DNA of 60,275 nucleotides from Lingula anatina (Eukaryota > Brachiopoda > Lingulata > Lingulida > Lingulidae): NCBI RefSeq assembly GCF_001039355.2, contig NW_019775769.1, forward strand, positions 138,508-198,782. Direction: 5' to 3'. The position numbers were made by a program, and so were the translations under genes. The notes beneath the pieces were generated by a model that was not told the DNA's origin, made no database searches, and saw nothing but the letters and a program-made list of their open reading frames with translations. Below, in pieces: positions 1-13,000 of this stretch. Each line of letters begins with the position of its first letter. The first letter of the stretch is position 1.

Positions 1-1340
1 AGGCAGATCTTGGGTACTTATAATGCCTGGTCTACTTATAATGTGACTAATGAGTATAAAACCGCTGAACCATGGAATTGTATTGTTGGTCTTGTACATG
101 TACAGCAAATGTTATTCATGTCTTTCTCCAATATGGCAAGATACAGGCAATTATCTAACGGTTATAGGTGCAAGTTATTAACCTGAAGAGGCGGAATATA
201 AGCAATGTCAGAATATCGCTACAATTGAATTGTTCAGTCAGAACCGTGCAGAGGGTCTGGTCTCGGTATAGAAACACTGGATCAAGAGACAAATTGCCTC
301 TGATGGGTCGTCCAAGAAAAAAATACTGGCCGTGAAGACCGACGACTGATTTTGATGTCCAGGTTGTCAAAGTTCGACACTGCTTGTCAGTTGACAACAC
401 AGTGGAACAATTTCACACATAAGAATGTGTCTGTGAAAATTGCTAGGCGTCGGTTACATTCTCTGAGAGTGTACAGCAGGGTAGCAAGACTGAAACCTCT
501 TATATCGTTACAAAACAGGCAACGTAGAGTAAACTACTGTCAACAGGATCTGGAACTGGACAGTACATGACAATTGGTCCTATATATTTTTTCTGATGAG
601 TGTCGCTTTTGTCTGGCCTCTGATGACAGACGGGTACTATGCTGGCAAACTGCTGGTAAAGCATTTGAACCACATGCACTGAATTTTCGAACCCGGAGCA
701 GCATATTCATCATGGTGTGGGACTGCATCAGCATCCATGGCTTGTGCGAATTGATAGTGGTTAATGGAAACATGAATCACTAGAAATATATCGATGTTTT
801 GGAGTCAGGCTTGCTACCATCTATTACTAACATGTTTGGTCACAGGAATTATCCATTTGTTCACCAGGATGACAATGCTCCTTGTCACAGGCCCAGAGCA
901 GTTGATGATTGGTTTGACCAACAGGACATTCGCAGGGTGATGTGGCCTGCCCAGAGTCCGGATGCAAACATAATAGAAAATGAGTGGAATGAAATGTCAA
1001 AACTTTTCACAAATGCCCGTCTAACCAGCAGAGAAACTCTGTTATATTCAGTGTTTCATGGTTGGGCCAACATAAGCCCTGAACGCATCAGACAATTATA
1101 TGAAACCTTGCTGCGTAGACTGGCACCTATTATTAGGTCACGTGGCTATGCCACTAAGTACTAATTTTGGACTTGAAACTGCATATTTTGGTAGAATGTA
1201 TATTTTGTTCTCATTTTGTGATTTTTTGTGAAATTTGATGTTAATAAAATGATACCAGGAGCATATCATTCCACAGTCATTTATCTCCCCCATAGTACTG
1301 GCTCAGTAGGGGTGACACTTCTTTTGTCCAGTGTGTGTGT
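1..1340 (+). mobile_element. Tc1/mariner-type DNA transposon, decayed, left end outside the window
   Basis: A Tc1-like element. The transposase relic occupies about 240-1164. A terminal inverted-repeat-like sequence follows at about 1300-1331 and ends in CCAGTG, running into a TG/TA-rich tract as expected for insertion at a TA dinucleotide. No matching left terminus is seen, so it probably lies upstream of base 1. The right end stops about 40 bp short of the stop codon of the neighbouring minus-strand lipid-transfer gene. Family assignment is confident; the exact right boundary is blurred by the simple repeat. Confidence 0.8.
240..1164 (+). pseudogene. Tc1-like transposase, broken
   Basis: DDE transposase that would cut and paste the element. 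The N-terminal part shows the G-R-P-R linker between the DNA-binding helices and the catalytic core at about 303-330. The core has FSDE..F (about 589-609), VHQDDNAPCH (about 862) and SPDANIIENEW (about 955-987), so all three catalytic acidic residues are present in the DD34E arrangement. The frame is broken by a shift near 325, an in-frame TGA at 568-570 and an in-frame TAG at 781-783. The copy is therefore inactive, though close enough to intact to be a recent relic. Confidence 0.85.
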
Positions 1341-1362
1341 ATATATATATATCACATTATTA
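1341..1362. repeat. TA dinucleotide tract
   Basis: Short (TA)n run continuing from a (TG)n run at the right end of the Tc1 element. It is probably the target site expanded by slippage. Confidence 0.7.
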
Positions 1363-1375
1363 ACATATGCAAAAA

Positions 1376-2149
1376 TTACCCCAAAATAATGTGGTTTTGC
1401 TCTGTTGTGACATTGTTGCGTCCAGGGTGGACGTTATAGGCAGCGTATGCTTTTTGCCGAACCAAGTCGATGTCGTCATTTACAGCTAAATCGATTAAGG
1501 CGGTGGCACTCTGAAAGTAGTTGTATTAGAAGCAGTTTAGTATTTTAACATAAAATCAAACTCGTATCATGTATAAACGTGTATGTAAATTACTAAGCAA
1601 TTAGCTTCAACTCAGCTGACTCAAAACTACTTACATAATAATGTTATGTATTGTGTTGTTTTTCAAAATCCAAGTGTAAAAATGCTACAATAGACCGGTT
1701 TCATAAATCGTGCATGGTAGAATTATAGCATAATTTAACCAGGCATTATTACATAACCGGTTTGTTGAGACATGTGTACAAATAAAATTTGAAAAACACA
1801 ATACATAATATTATTATGTGAAAATAAGATCCTGAAAACAACGATTAAACTAGGGTACCTTGTGACAAGTGTACGTTCTCAGTGCGTTTACAGCAGTCCG
1901 TCTCCAAGCTGGGTGCCCCATGTTGGGTTTAGCATAAGATAGGATGTGGTCTAGTGACGTAGGCGAGCCTGCGTTACCAATTGCTTCCAGCAGCACCATT
2001 TTAGTGACTTTCTGGTGGTGCTCGGTTCTGTTGAAGAATGTGGGGGATCGACGACCACGATGGTGAGGAGGTGACAATGAACCTACATGTACAAATATGA
2101 ACTCACTGTTGTCTTGATCATTTAATAGTACAGACAGCTATCACAACCA

Positions 2150-2183
<34 letters not shown>

Positions 2184-3459
2184 CTCAGTATATAAAAACA
2201 ACACAAAAAAATCGCGTGGGTTACTTTCTTTATAAACTTGCTCAAAATTAAGATAAGGAAAAAAGAGACCTTGAGCATACCTTCATCGTGATGCTCCAGC
2301 CAGTTTTCCAGGTGTGCCACAAGATTTTCTGCACTCAGGTGGTTGGTCTCATTGGTATACCGCGCAAGACTACCAACGGCAAGGCACGCCCGTCTTTCGT
2401 TCTTGGTTACATTGATATGTTTTCCTAATAAAACATTTAAATTAACCTTACGGTTTCTTTGATACAAAGAAAAATTGTCAGTAGACAGGAACTTTCGAAC
2501 CGGAAGCTCGGTTTTACAGAAGAAATCTGACATATTTTTATGTTGTAATATAGCACATGTGTAATATGTAATATAGCACAGCGAAGTTGGCTTAAAAGAA
2601 AACGATTTGATGTTCGCATCATATGTTGAATCTTTCACGCGTGGGTTTTTCCTACAATTTACGTGTGAGTTTTGATAACATTCTATGGCGATTTCATTAA
2701 TTTATAAAAAAATACATCTCCTCTCATTTAGTTTTTTAACGGCATTGAGAAAAACTATTGTGCAACTTTAGAGGTTGTTTCATGTGTCTTTCTTAATCCT
2801 TAAGTTACTTAAGTGACATCCTAGCGTGAAAATAAAATTAAGATGTTAAAAAAGGTATATTGGATAAAGTTTTTCAACTACACTGTACGTTCAAGACAAA
2901 CATTAAAGGTGGTACATTACCTATATTTTCTTTCACTGGTCCAAAACAGATTTTGGCTACGGTTGATATAAGGTCCTACAATGTACGGTGTAGTTAAATG
3001 AGCGTATTATTAAATTAACCTCTCATAATTTGTTTTCTGCATACTCAATCTTGTGTAATATTGTGACACGTTTTAAGAAGAGTTAAAAGCGTCCATTTTC
3101 AATCGCGTTCAGTGCATGTTCATATCATGCATATCGCCAGAATTCTAACATGATGTATGCAAGTTTACTTACCGATATCGGTGATTTTAAGGCATGCAGA
3201 TGGTACATCGTGCGTTGGACCTCCTCCTCGTGTGGCTCGACTACATCAAGAACATGCTGCACAATTAACTGCTGAGCCTCCTTTGTCTCCAGGCGGATGA
3301 TCAAGTCAATGAACAAGTGGCGGTCATCTTGACATACAGTATCATTAACTGGGCACCTGTCCTTAAGATACTGCTCCCCAAGTTGAACCAAGTCTCGAGG
3401 GTTTAATTGTTTGAGGTATTTCCGCAGAGCTACCACACAATCAACCCTCCCCGCCGCAT
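1376..3459 (-). CDS. Lipid-transfer gene, helical-domain exons
   Basis: Exons 3459-3173, 2975-2921, 2424-2281, 2082-1859 and 1510-1376 join in consistent phase. They encode Leu-rich paired helices: LRKYLKQLNPRDLVQLGEQY, then ERRACLAVGSLARYTNE, then KMVLLEAIGNAGSPTSLDHI and a last pair ending at the stop. This arrangement is that of the LPD_N alpha-helical horseshoe; the LLEAIGNAG..SL..IL block resembles MTP and vitellogenin. Whether the TAA at 1376 is the native end or a stop created by a rearrangement is open. Confidence 0.7.
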
Positions 3460-6400
3460 CTGTTTTAAATATGAAAATAATATCGAACGTTTAACGTCGC
3501 CCAAAGGGCCCAGCTGGGATTGAGGCACGCCATGACGCTCAAAACTTCCCGTTCTTAACCTGCAAGGCGTTACATTTGATTGGATTCCTTGTTCTTTTCC
3601 ATTTTCCTCAGCTACTACTTTTCGAGTCAGATGGAGGTATTATTACTCGTTATTACGACTATCTGACCTTCACGTTTACCGCGCTAAGTTAATACATGCA
3701 TGATGCCTGTACTGCTCAAAAGAAGTTACACCCCACCCTTTTAAGATGCCAAAGTTTGACCCAAGTCTGCTACATGTATCTCAAATATTGGCAATTCTAA
3801 GACAAAGTCATTATTCCTTACGGGTGAAATCAGTACGTAAATGTTTGACAATAGAAACCAATAGAAATCATTTGTATTCGTATCAATAATTATGATATTA
3901 CAAACACTGAGTTAAATATGAGAAAAAAGAGTGGAATTATTTGTTATCCACACTTCTCCTGGGGCACCTCTCTAGGTGCCGTGTGTAATCAGGGCGTGGT
4001 TTACGAGTGTTTATTTTACATATTCTACCGAATCTTGCCAGATCGTTAAAATCTAATAGTGGATTTATCTTGCACAACTGGTGTACCTGTACGGTTCGGT
4101 ATCATGAATTTAAAACACCCCTGTGTAAAAGCACTTACGCTTATTTGTGTAGTTATGAATGCACGATAACGCCTCTCCGATATGAGGCCTCGCTTCTTCT
4201 AGGCTTACATACACGGTCTTTAGCTACAAAATATAATGAAAACAAATGCTCTTTAAGTGTTAACGGCCATTAAACAGTTTGTGTGGCAAAAACGCAATGT
4301 GGCCAAAGGTGGTTTAATTGTACCCCACAATTAAAGATACAATTTTTACAAATAAAATATACGCGGGGCTACAACATTAAAAAAATAGTCGGCTTTAATG
4401 ATTTGAATGGGTGTACCTTTGGAACTTCAATACTATCCTTAGTCAGTCCATACAACTTAGCATGTGTGTTTTCCTTTGGTGCCAACTTTCTGTAATATAA
4501 CACTTACTTTGCATGTTAAAACAAATAAAACAGACATACTGTAAAGATTGATAGTCTTTGATATCACTTTGAAATATGATTTCTTTGCGCAATTAAAACT
4601 CTTAAATGTAAAATACAGACATACGTGTCTCTTTGACGAAACGGCGGGATAAGAACAAAAGATGTTGAATGATCGCCTGCTTTTACTCCACACACCTTTT
4701 TCTTATCGAAATCTAACCTGCTACCTCTAAAATAATTACCTTTTCGTTTTTAATTGAACTTCGGTTCTGGACATTGTTTCAATATCCGGGAAATCTACAA
4801 GCAAATAGTGTTAATCTTATCAGGGAAGACATGGAATAATACATATACATGTAATCATTTCATCAGATCGCCGATAAAAAATTGAATTTAATAAGTTGCA
4901 AAATGAAATGTGCTCAAATAGTAACCTAAATATTCTGTAGTGGTGAGTAGCTCAACCTTTGTTGTCGCCAGAAGAGGAAAAAGAGCCGGTTGCTTATAAG
5001 CTGACCTTTTACTGAGGTTGCCAAGATGAAAAGAGAGTGACAACTAGGAAGATGAGTTTGAAGAATGGTATCAAGGAAATATTGCAGGCGAGAAGCGGCA
5101 TACTGTATACACATGATTTGTACATGTGTGCATTTCCGGCACAATGGCCAGTCGTTATAAAATATCTACGTGTGTGAAGATTTGCCTTATACCTACCGCC
5201 ACTTATGTCTTCTTGTATGATACTCTCTCCTGGCACAGGTTTCCTACTACAATAAAGGAGTTTCGTGTCAAACATAGACAGGGAACATAACTGCTATAGT
5301 AATATTTTCTCTTTGTTGCAACTCAAGAACGCGTGAACACCAATTAATTATATTCTTATTAAGAATGATGAAGAAACATTATGATTTTGTGCGAGTACAA
5401 ACAGCAACTACACGGTACATATACTAACCAGCATGCAGAATTTAGAATGTTCTGAAGTTCTACCTGTTGCAAAATGAAAGACATTTCACATAGTTCATAT
5501 ATACCTTTGGAGACGTTGGCGTTTTTCTGGAGTTGTTTGGTCTTTTAACATTATCTTGTCAATGGCCAGTACATGCTCAACGTGCCCCGTGCGGTGTATT
5601 TTCATAGTCTAAATCAATGTAAACTGATTATTTAAATTTTAAATAATACAGGGTCAATCAATTAAATTACTATCTACGGCGTCATTTTAGTATATTTTAT
5701 TAATCGCAGTGCTCTAAATTGACATCCCACGACATATCAGATTATTAAATGCCAAATCAATATAAGTTATAGACGTTTGCCTTACATTGTATATACTACA
5801 AGAGCTGGTTTACCCATCAGCACATGTACATATGACTTGAAACAAATATTGTACTTGGGCAATTTTTGTTATTATACCTTTTCATGCTGTCTCTCCACAT
5901 CACGTATACTGCGGTGTTGACGTCGTAGATGGATACCATCAGGTTTTCGGGATAACTTGTACCATTGTTCTGCTTCACCTATAAAATCCCAATAATGTTA
6001 CATGCTAGTGCGTGTATATGTTTATACAGAACGATGAGTTTATTGACTAAAGTGTATGCTTACTGAACAAATGGAAAACAGAATGTATCAATAAAAAACA
6101 GAGTGAACAGGTACACGTACAAATCTTACCTGTGTGATCAGTCTCGTTCAGGTTGTAATTCCATGTTTCTGCATCTTGAAGCTAAGGAGTGTCAAATAAT
6201 CACCGCATGACATCACTACTTTTAGATAATAAAATTATGCACTATAAACAAGTATGAATCAAAAGGATTACCAGCACGTACTTGGATTTGCTGCTTATCT
6301 GCAGAAACCAAACAAATAAAATAATCATTCATAAACTATATAAAAATATATTAATTGCCCACGAAAATAATTGACGGTCGTATATGAGTTCCCCTTACCA

Positions 6401-8057
6401 TAGTTCGGAACACATTTTAAGAATTAGGCCTGCAGTACAATACCTGTACGTTGGCGGACAGACTGCTGGCAAGCGCCTTCTTCAACATAATCAGCTCGTC
6501 TTTGTCGTCGGCATTGTGGTAGATGAGATCAATCAGACCAGATGGTTTGGAGGTGAAGAAAAATCTGAAGTAACAGAGGTGGAGAAGCAACTCAAAAACA
6601 GTATACAAAAACAGTACATCAAGCAAGTAACGAAAAAAAATTATTGCAACGATAAAACAGCATAAACAAAGTAACAAAGTGTCAAGGTACTGGTTTTAAT
6701 CAGACAATAATTCCAGTATTTTATGGTTATCACAGATGTAAATTGTAAGTAGCAAAACACAACTACACACTTTGCTGTTCATCTATCACAATTAATATTA
6801 ATGCTTTTCTTCTATTATCAAATCTCCAAGTAGAGTTAATTATGGCTCTTTTAGAAAATACATACGGTTGATTAAAATCCCATCTCAACGGATTATCAGA
6901 CGCTGAAGAAAAAGAAAGCGACGTTATTATCGTCCGCAAATAAGGTGACTATCGAAACTTATTTGTAAGGTGACTATCGAAACTTTTGCTGCAAGTCATT
7001 TACATATGACCGCGTTCACTGAGGAAAGGAGTCTTAACCTGATAGTATATGTTATTTAACGTTTTTAATCTATTCAGTAGTGTGCGTATATCATTGCCAT
7101 AACAGAAATTGGCATACAAATTCCTACCTTGACCTTCTTGCGACCTCTGGAAAAAACTGTCAACGAACAGCTGATGAAGACGATCCCCGTTATCTGTGCT
7201 ATTCACGTAGCGAATCCGCAGCTAATAAACAAAAAGAAATAAAAAGTTCGACACATCTTAATGCTACTTATAGAGCTTCATACAACACAGGCCAGTGACT
7301 GAAGTATTTGAAACATGTGTCCTATGAACTCCTTTGTAAAGGGCTGTATAAAGATTTTTCCTTATGGAAAAGAGGGGTTAAGAGGCACCCCCTCTGAATG
7401 AACAGATCAATATGTAGAATTGTTGAGCACTCCCAATACCTTAGCCTATAATTTATAAGAACCCTTTGAACATCGTGATACATAACAGTATAAAAGCACA
7501 CCCGCATCGTAACATTTTAGGGTAAATTGATCAATCTACTTAGTATGCATTACGTACCTGTATTAGGAACAGATATAAAAAGTATTTTTTATCCGAGGAG
7601 TTGGTTGTTCTACGAATCGTAAAACGGGAGGGAATATTACATTATGTACCTTACTGGGGAAAAAATAAGATTTTTTACCATTTGTCTTCTCATTTTAACA
7701 TATACAAAGAATTGTATAATTTTTCTTTAAAAATATTTTATATGCATACTGTAGCGGATGGATCAATCAATGCTTTAGGGAAGACACTTAATGTACAAGG
7801 AAACATATTTTAATTATTAATTAATATTATTAATTATTAATCATGCTAGCATGATGTACAACTATCAGTGTCCGCACAAACAAATGATTTGCTTCTGTTC
7901 TTAGTCACTGGCTTACCTGTACAATCGTTGTCACATTGTGTAAACCGAACACCTCTGCCTGGGACGAGTAAGTGTAATGGTAGTCGTGATTTTCCTCGAA
8001 AAAAATGAATGCTTGGACAACAGGAAGACAAAGTATGAACAGAATCTCGAACCCCAT
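1376..8057 (-). CDS. Secreted protein with a large lipid transfer protein N-terminal domain (vitellogenin/MTP-like)
   Basis: Minus-strand gene; exons in transcript order are 8057-7917, 7221-7128, 6564-6444, 6181-6130, 5978-5878, 5608-5505, 5246-5197, 4794-4740, 3459-3173, 2975-2921, 2424-2281, 2082-1859 and 1510-1376 (TAA at 1378-1376). Most junctions agree in phase. Exceptions are 7128/6564, off by one base, and 4740/3459, where a short exon is probably missing. The first exon gives a signal peptide (MGFEILFILCLPVVQA) followed by the Y-x-Y-x-Y..S start typical of the LPD_N beta-barrel. Later exons give paired amphipathic helices like the vitellogenin/MTP helical domain. The total is about 520 residues, well short of MTP (about 890) or vitellogenin, and no lipid-binding beta-sheets or VWD domain follow. 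It is divergent from the giant gene (ATG to ATG 1.9 kb). The family is inferred from fold pattern and motif order; orthology is not established. Confidence 0.65.
2151..2180. repeat. Poly(A) homopolymer
   Basis: About 30 consecutive A in an intron of the minus-strand gene. It could be the tail of an old retroposed copy, but no body is recognisable next to it. Confidence 0.8.
3460..4739. other. Intron of the lipid-transfer gene
   Basis: The flanking exons disagree in phase by one base, so a small coding exon is probably hidden here. I could not identify it. No repeat family is recognised. Confidence 0.4.
7917..8057 (-). CDS. Lipid-transfer gene, exon 1: signal peptide and start of beta-barrel
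   Basis: The ATG at 8057-8055 opens 47 codons ending at a phase-0 GTAAGC donor. The first 16 residues are hydrophobic and end in V-Q-A, a good signal-peptidase site. The next residues (DYHYTYSSQAEVFGL) match the opening strand of LLTP N-terminal domains. The start is chosen because it alone supplies a signal peptide in frame with exon 2. Confidence 0.7.
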
Positions 8058-9001
8058 CCTGACGCTTTACATCTCTGAGGTTAAAAATTAAACCAGTTTA
8101 GCAATGTAGTAAGGGGACGGACTAATTTATGTTGGCCACGTAAATATCGATGTGTGACGAGGCCATGAGTAAAGCCTAGGAAAACAGAGTACACGGAGTA
8201 TGTGACTTAATGCATTCAGATAATCATGGCACCGTTCTTTGATAAAATAGCAACATCAAGTGAAGTGTTAATATTTGCATAAGCGATCAATGTTCCAATT
8301 AAATTAAGAATATGATTCATTCTAGTATAAACTTACAGTGGTGCCAGAAATGAGTTTTACCCCTTGTAGTCGCCATACTCGAGGTCGTATGGTGCGTAGT
8401 GCCTCTATGGCAAATGCAGGGTACCTGTAGGTGCATAAACTTGAATCATTCATTTTCTTCTATATGGCTGAGCATTTTCAGCACATACAAAAATTATTAG
8501 ATAATAATCATGCTTGTAAATAAACACACTGTAAGCCACTTGTCATGTAAAAGAACTCTTTACTTAAATAAGACGTCACCAGAAATAAAACACTTACTTT
8601 GACATAGTGCCAGCCATACACTGTCGTATAGCGTGTATAACGTTGGAAGGGTAAGTGGTTTGTTTAGTCTTATTTATGTGTAAATTGCTACAAATGAGCA
8701 AACACCAGATTTTAACCCAGCCTGTGTGTTGTATACAATCTAACTGAAATGAATGTAGTAGTATTTCAAATCTTATTTTGTTGTTTATTTCTGTTTCATT
8801 TTTTCAGTCTATCCTGTTTGTTGATAAAGCGTACTGAGTTCGTCGCCAAACCGTTAACGCCATGGACGATCAAAAAAGGGATAAAACTTCAAACACATGC
8901 TTTAGACTAAATTTACATAAACCACCACTTGTTGAACTAATCTAAGTGCAAGTATTACTCTTTGAACATTTTCTAATAGATAAAAATGGTTAATATTGCA
9001 A

Positions 9002-9052
<51 letters not shown>

Positions 9053-9970
9053 ATGAAAAATAAAAAACGCAGTTTTGAATCGCGCAAAAGCCGGGAATCA
9101 GTGCTTGAAGTGTTGTCTGAGTTTGAGAAACCCCACGATTAAGCGTGGATTAAGGATTTTTAAAATATTTTACACACCATTGCACGCCACAGTCAGGTAA
9201 AGTGCATACATTTATCTTTGTACATGTAAATTTTATTTTAGGAATTACAATGATTTACCCCAACACAACACGAACAAAAATACCTCTCAATAGTACATGC
9301 ACTGATTACTGCGAAGGATAGCGTATGCAAACAAACTGGGGGCGAAGGGTATGTAAACTTAATTTCTGGTGACTCTGTATGTGCCTGTATAATTGTGCTG
9401 AAAGCACTACATTTGAAGAGAAAGTCTAATGATAGTCTTCACATTTCGTAAAGAAACAGTGATAGAGTACGACATGAAATTCGGGGCTCTTGTTTTACAG
9501 TTACAGCAGGGTTAACGACAGTACTTGGGTGCTAAACTGCTCTAAGAACTATATTTTTCCTGGCGTAGTTAATAACTGAGTAGTTTTACGGTTGTTAGTC
9601 CATTACGTCATAATACGTAGTCGATGCTTTTTATCATCAATCATTGCATGGTGACACGCGGCACTTGGCTACTGCAAGGATTAATTCAGTTGCTCACCGA
9701 TGTACTTTGGGCTGCTATAGAAACAGTTCACGTGGTGTGAAGGGAATCAATGCAATCTCAACCTATCGTGATATACATGTCATTCAAATTGCCATTTTAC
9801 TTCTTTATGTTACTGAGCAGAATACCATAGGCATAAGCGACAGCGAATAATGATATGTCTTGCGAGTGAATAAACTCAAATCTACTGGTACATATTATCT
9901 GTGTGTATTGCAGAATTTATATACGGAGGAAGAAGGTGTGGATTTCCTACATAACTCCTAAGAAGGCATC
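8058..9970. other. Divergent intergenic/promoter region
   Basis: About 1.9 kb separates the ATGs of two oppositely oriented secreted-protein genes. It holds an (AAAT)n microsatellite at about 9001-9053. A GCAG at 9909-9912 could be an acceptor for a 5'-UTR exon of the plus-strand gene, and a TATATA lies at about 9919. No convincing coding exon is seen. Confidence 0.5.
9001..9053. repeat. (AAAT)n microsatellite
   Basis: About 13 perfect tetranucleotide copies in the divergent intergenic region. Confidence 0.95.
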
Positions 9971-10044
9971 ATGATGTCAGCAGGTGTCCTATTGCGGATA
10001 TCAGTGCTTATATCTGTGGCTTGTGACACGAAAGCGTATCAAAT
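9971..10044 (+). CDS. Giant gene exon 1: signal peptide
   Basis: Encodes MMSAGVLLRISVLISVACDT and a few further residues, a typical hydrophobic secretion signal. It ends at a GTGAGT donor in phase 2 that matches the next exon at 10262. The upstream in-frame stop at 9959-9961 supports this start. Confidence 0.7.
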
Positions 10045-13000
10045 GTGAGTACATTCTAATCATTTAAGTAAAAGTTTTTTTTCATCAGATGATTGAGCCC
10101 TTTGACGCCTTAACTACATTACTTCAGCGTTTTTCATATGCTACTTGGCTCCTACATGTATTTGCAAGGTTGATAACGAATTACTGCCACATGGTTTTTC
10201 ATTACAATGCAATGATTTTCTAATACAGTTTATGTCATAAAACTTTGTATCTTCTCAACAGAACAGCGATTGCCGACATTCACCATATGGGAAGAATTAA
10301 TACAGTGCCCCCTAATGTTACAAGGTAATTTTTTTTTGCATTCAAGCAACATAGGTACTGATAATGAAACAACATGATAATGAAACTACTGTCATGGCTG
10401 AGGTACTTACGTTTGGAAAACTTTACAGTTTGTATATAAAGCCTGGTATCAAGATGTAATGTATGGTAAATGCGCACGTTGACGTGCCATATGTGCTACA
10501 TGTAGCTACCATAAAGAAAGCAAAATATCAATTAACCATTGTGGTTATGTTTGGTATATGGAACGACACGTTACATTACAGGAATGTGTGTTCCCGTCAG
10601 TCGTCCTATGTTACATATGCCACAGCAATAGCAAGCAGAATGAAAACAGTTAGTTACCAAACCGGCTGCGGATTATGGTCTTGGAAAAGCTGCACCAAAT
10701 ACAGGTATGAATTGTATTGAACGCAAGAAAAAAAAAATTCAACAGTTCGTTGGTGTACTTGTGAGATTATGGTATACTTGCGTGTAATTGTAATAAATAA
10801 CTGCTGTGTGTGGCGTCCATTTTCAGAAGTAAGTAAGAAGAAGGACAGTTTGGTGAGAGTCAGTTTGAAGGCGAAATGGGAAAAAAATTCACACATTTTC
10901 TACTTCTATTTCTTATTGCAAAAAAGTTTCACCAGTAACAGTTAATCAAGTTTAGAAAAATAGGATTTTAGGGACTCCACCTCAGCATACTAGTTCTAAT
11001 CCAACTAAATTCCCCTTCACTAAGTTCAATTCCAGAGAGACCTGCGTGTTCTGCACAAATCTGATTATACTACATTAAGTAGAACCACATCAGAGTTTCA
11101 ATTTTCACAATTTCAACCTGTCTTATTGGATTTTTATTTAATACTTAGAAGAATAAAACAAATTTCACTACATCACTTATTTTCTAAGATAACAAAAACA
11201 TTACAAAAGGATGACATAAGTTAATATACGGTAACGCAAAATGTGAAAGGATGAGTGCTGATAACCGTTGGCAAAGTGCCCATCGTCAGCATTTTAAAAT
11301 ATTTTGCTATTATAATGTTTATTTGTTGCATGGAAAATATTATTTGGTTTGAGGCATCCTAACTCAGTATTTTTAATGAGTTATATGTGTGTGTGTGGTG
11401 GTGGGGGGAGGTAGCCTGATTTACCTGTTGTATGCAGTCTAATGAATCAGAGCAACTTGTTTCAGCATATGTTTATTACATAAATGATTTTTTCTAATGA
11501 AACTTGTCTTGTGAAAAAGAGTTATATGTTTAATACTTGTGGTGCAAATAGGGAAATAATTGTTTTTTTTTAATCCTAGAGAAGAGAGGGAGGGGTGGTG
11601 TATTACGGTATTTTCTCACAGAAGCCATCACTGATTTTACTTTACTGTATAAAAGGAAACTTGTTTCAGTGTATTTATTTATTTTATATAACTTTTCTCA
11701 CAGACCAGCATTTGTTGGTCTAAATAATTGTATTGTTAACCAATACACATTTTGTGCAATGCTCTAAGGAATAGTAAAAAATGCCAAAAGCAAAAGGCTG
11801 TTATAGTAACAACAAAAATCATGTGTAAAAGCACTCTAAACAGCTATTTGGAATGTTTCCATTAACCATAAAATAAACAAAGTATAAATTGTATTAAAAT
11901 AATGATAAGATAAAAGTAAAAACTGAATGAAAATATAGTGCACATAATAACAGTTATGGCCAATAATCTAAAAGTCACCAAAAAAGTACTTCGTATATGA
12001 TTATGTATGTGATAAAGACCTTGTATAGAATGCAATGCAAGACTTATTATACAAAATATACAAATATGAGAATAGAAAATGTAATTTATAAGAAACAATA
12101 GATAATTAATCAGATGTGCTGTCCGAAACACCTTCTGTCTCGCTAATACTGTCACCACTTGATTTTGGTAAATGCGAGGCATCCAAGCAGCCTTCTCCAA
12201 AACATAATTTTCGATTGTATCCCTGCCACATGGCAAATCCCATATACCACAGGACTGAAGTGATATGTGCACAACTTCCAACTGTCTTCGAACCTGCTTT
12301 ACACTGGCAGTACCAGCCACTGATGGGTCTAGGTTTGCTATGGGAGGTCTGTATCCATAATGTGTACTGGTGGCTAAAGGTGTTCCTTAATTTACTATTT
12401 TGGCTCTGATTAAATCAGGTGCATCCTTGCATACACTGATTTCATACTGGCCATGTAGCTTGCTAGCTTGCTTTATCTGGGTAAACGCCTGGTAATTATT
12501 ATAGGCTGTTGGTGTCTTGTTTGGACTATTTACCAAGCCAATAGGTTTTCACTGATCACCTTGATAAATGAAGCCATTCACAGCGTTTTGTTGATAAACA
12601 ACAGGAAAAAAAAACCTACAAAGCTATTTTGAATAGTGCTGGTGTAGAAGATTAGGTCATAAGTAACAAAACTAGGGTGAGTATGATGGAGCCTTTTATT
12701 TTACTTTGTATGCAAAATAGACGCAAAAGGGGATATTTACACAACAATTTTGGTTGTACAAAATGTACTTTCATGCCCATTAGAGGGGGTTGGGTCAAGC
12801 CACCCTTATGTGTAGAGGTCTATTACAGCTTGGGTCTCTATATAAAGTAGGAGCCACCGCAATGCACATGTGCTATTATGATAATTAATATAACTTTGAA
12901 TATCTGAAGCACATTTTCCATTTAATCTTTCTTAATCCTAAGAAATAAGAATGGAAATGAGATATACTTACTGTATTTGGACTCTATTTCCTCTCCATTT

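Noticed and set aside
2141-2638. 165-codon open frame on the minus strand starting near 2638
   Set aside because: It runs through intron, a real exon (2424-2281) and a poly-A tract read as poly-Phe; only the spliced exon is supported.
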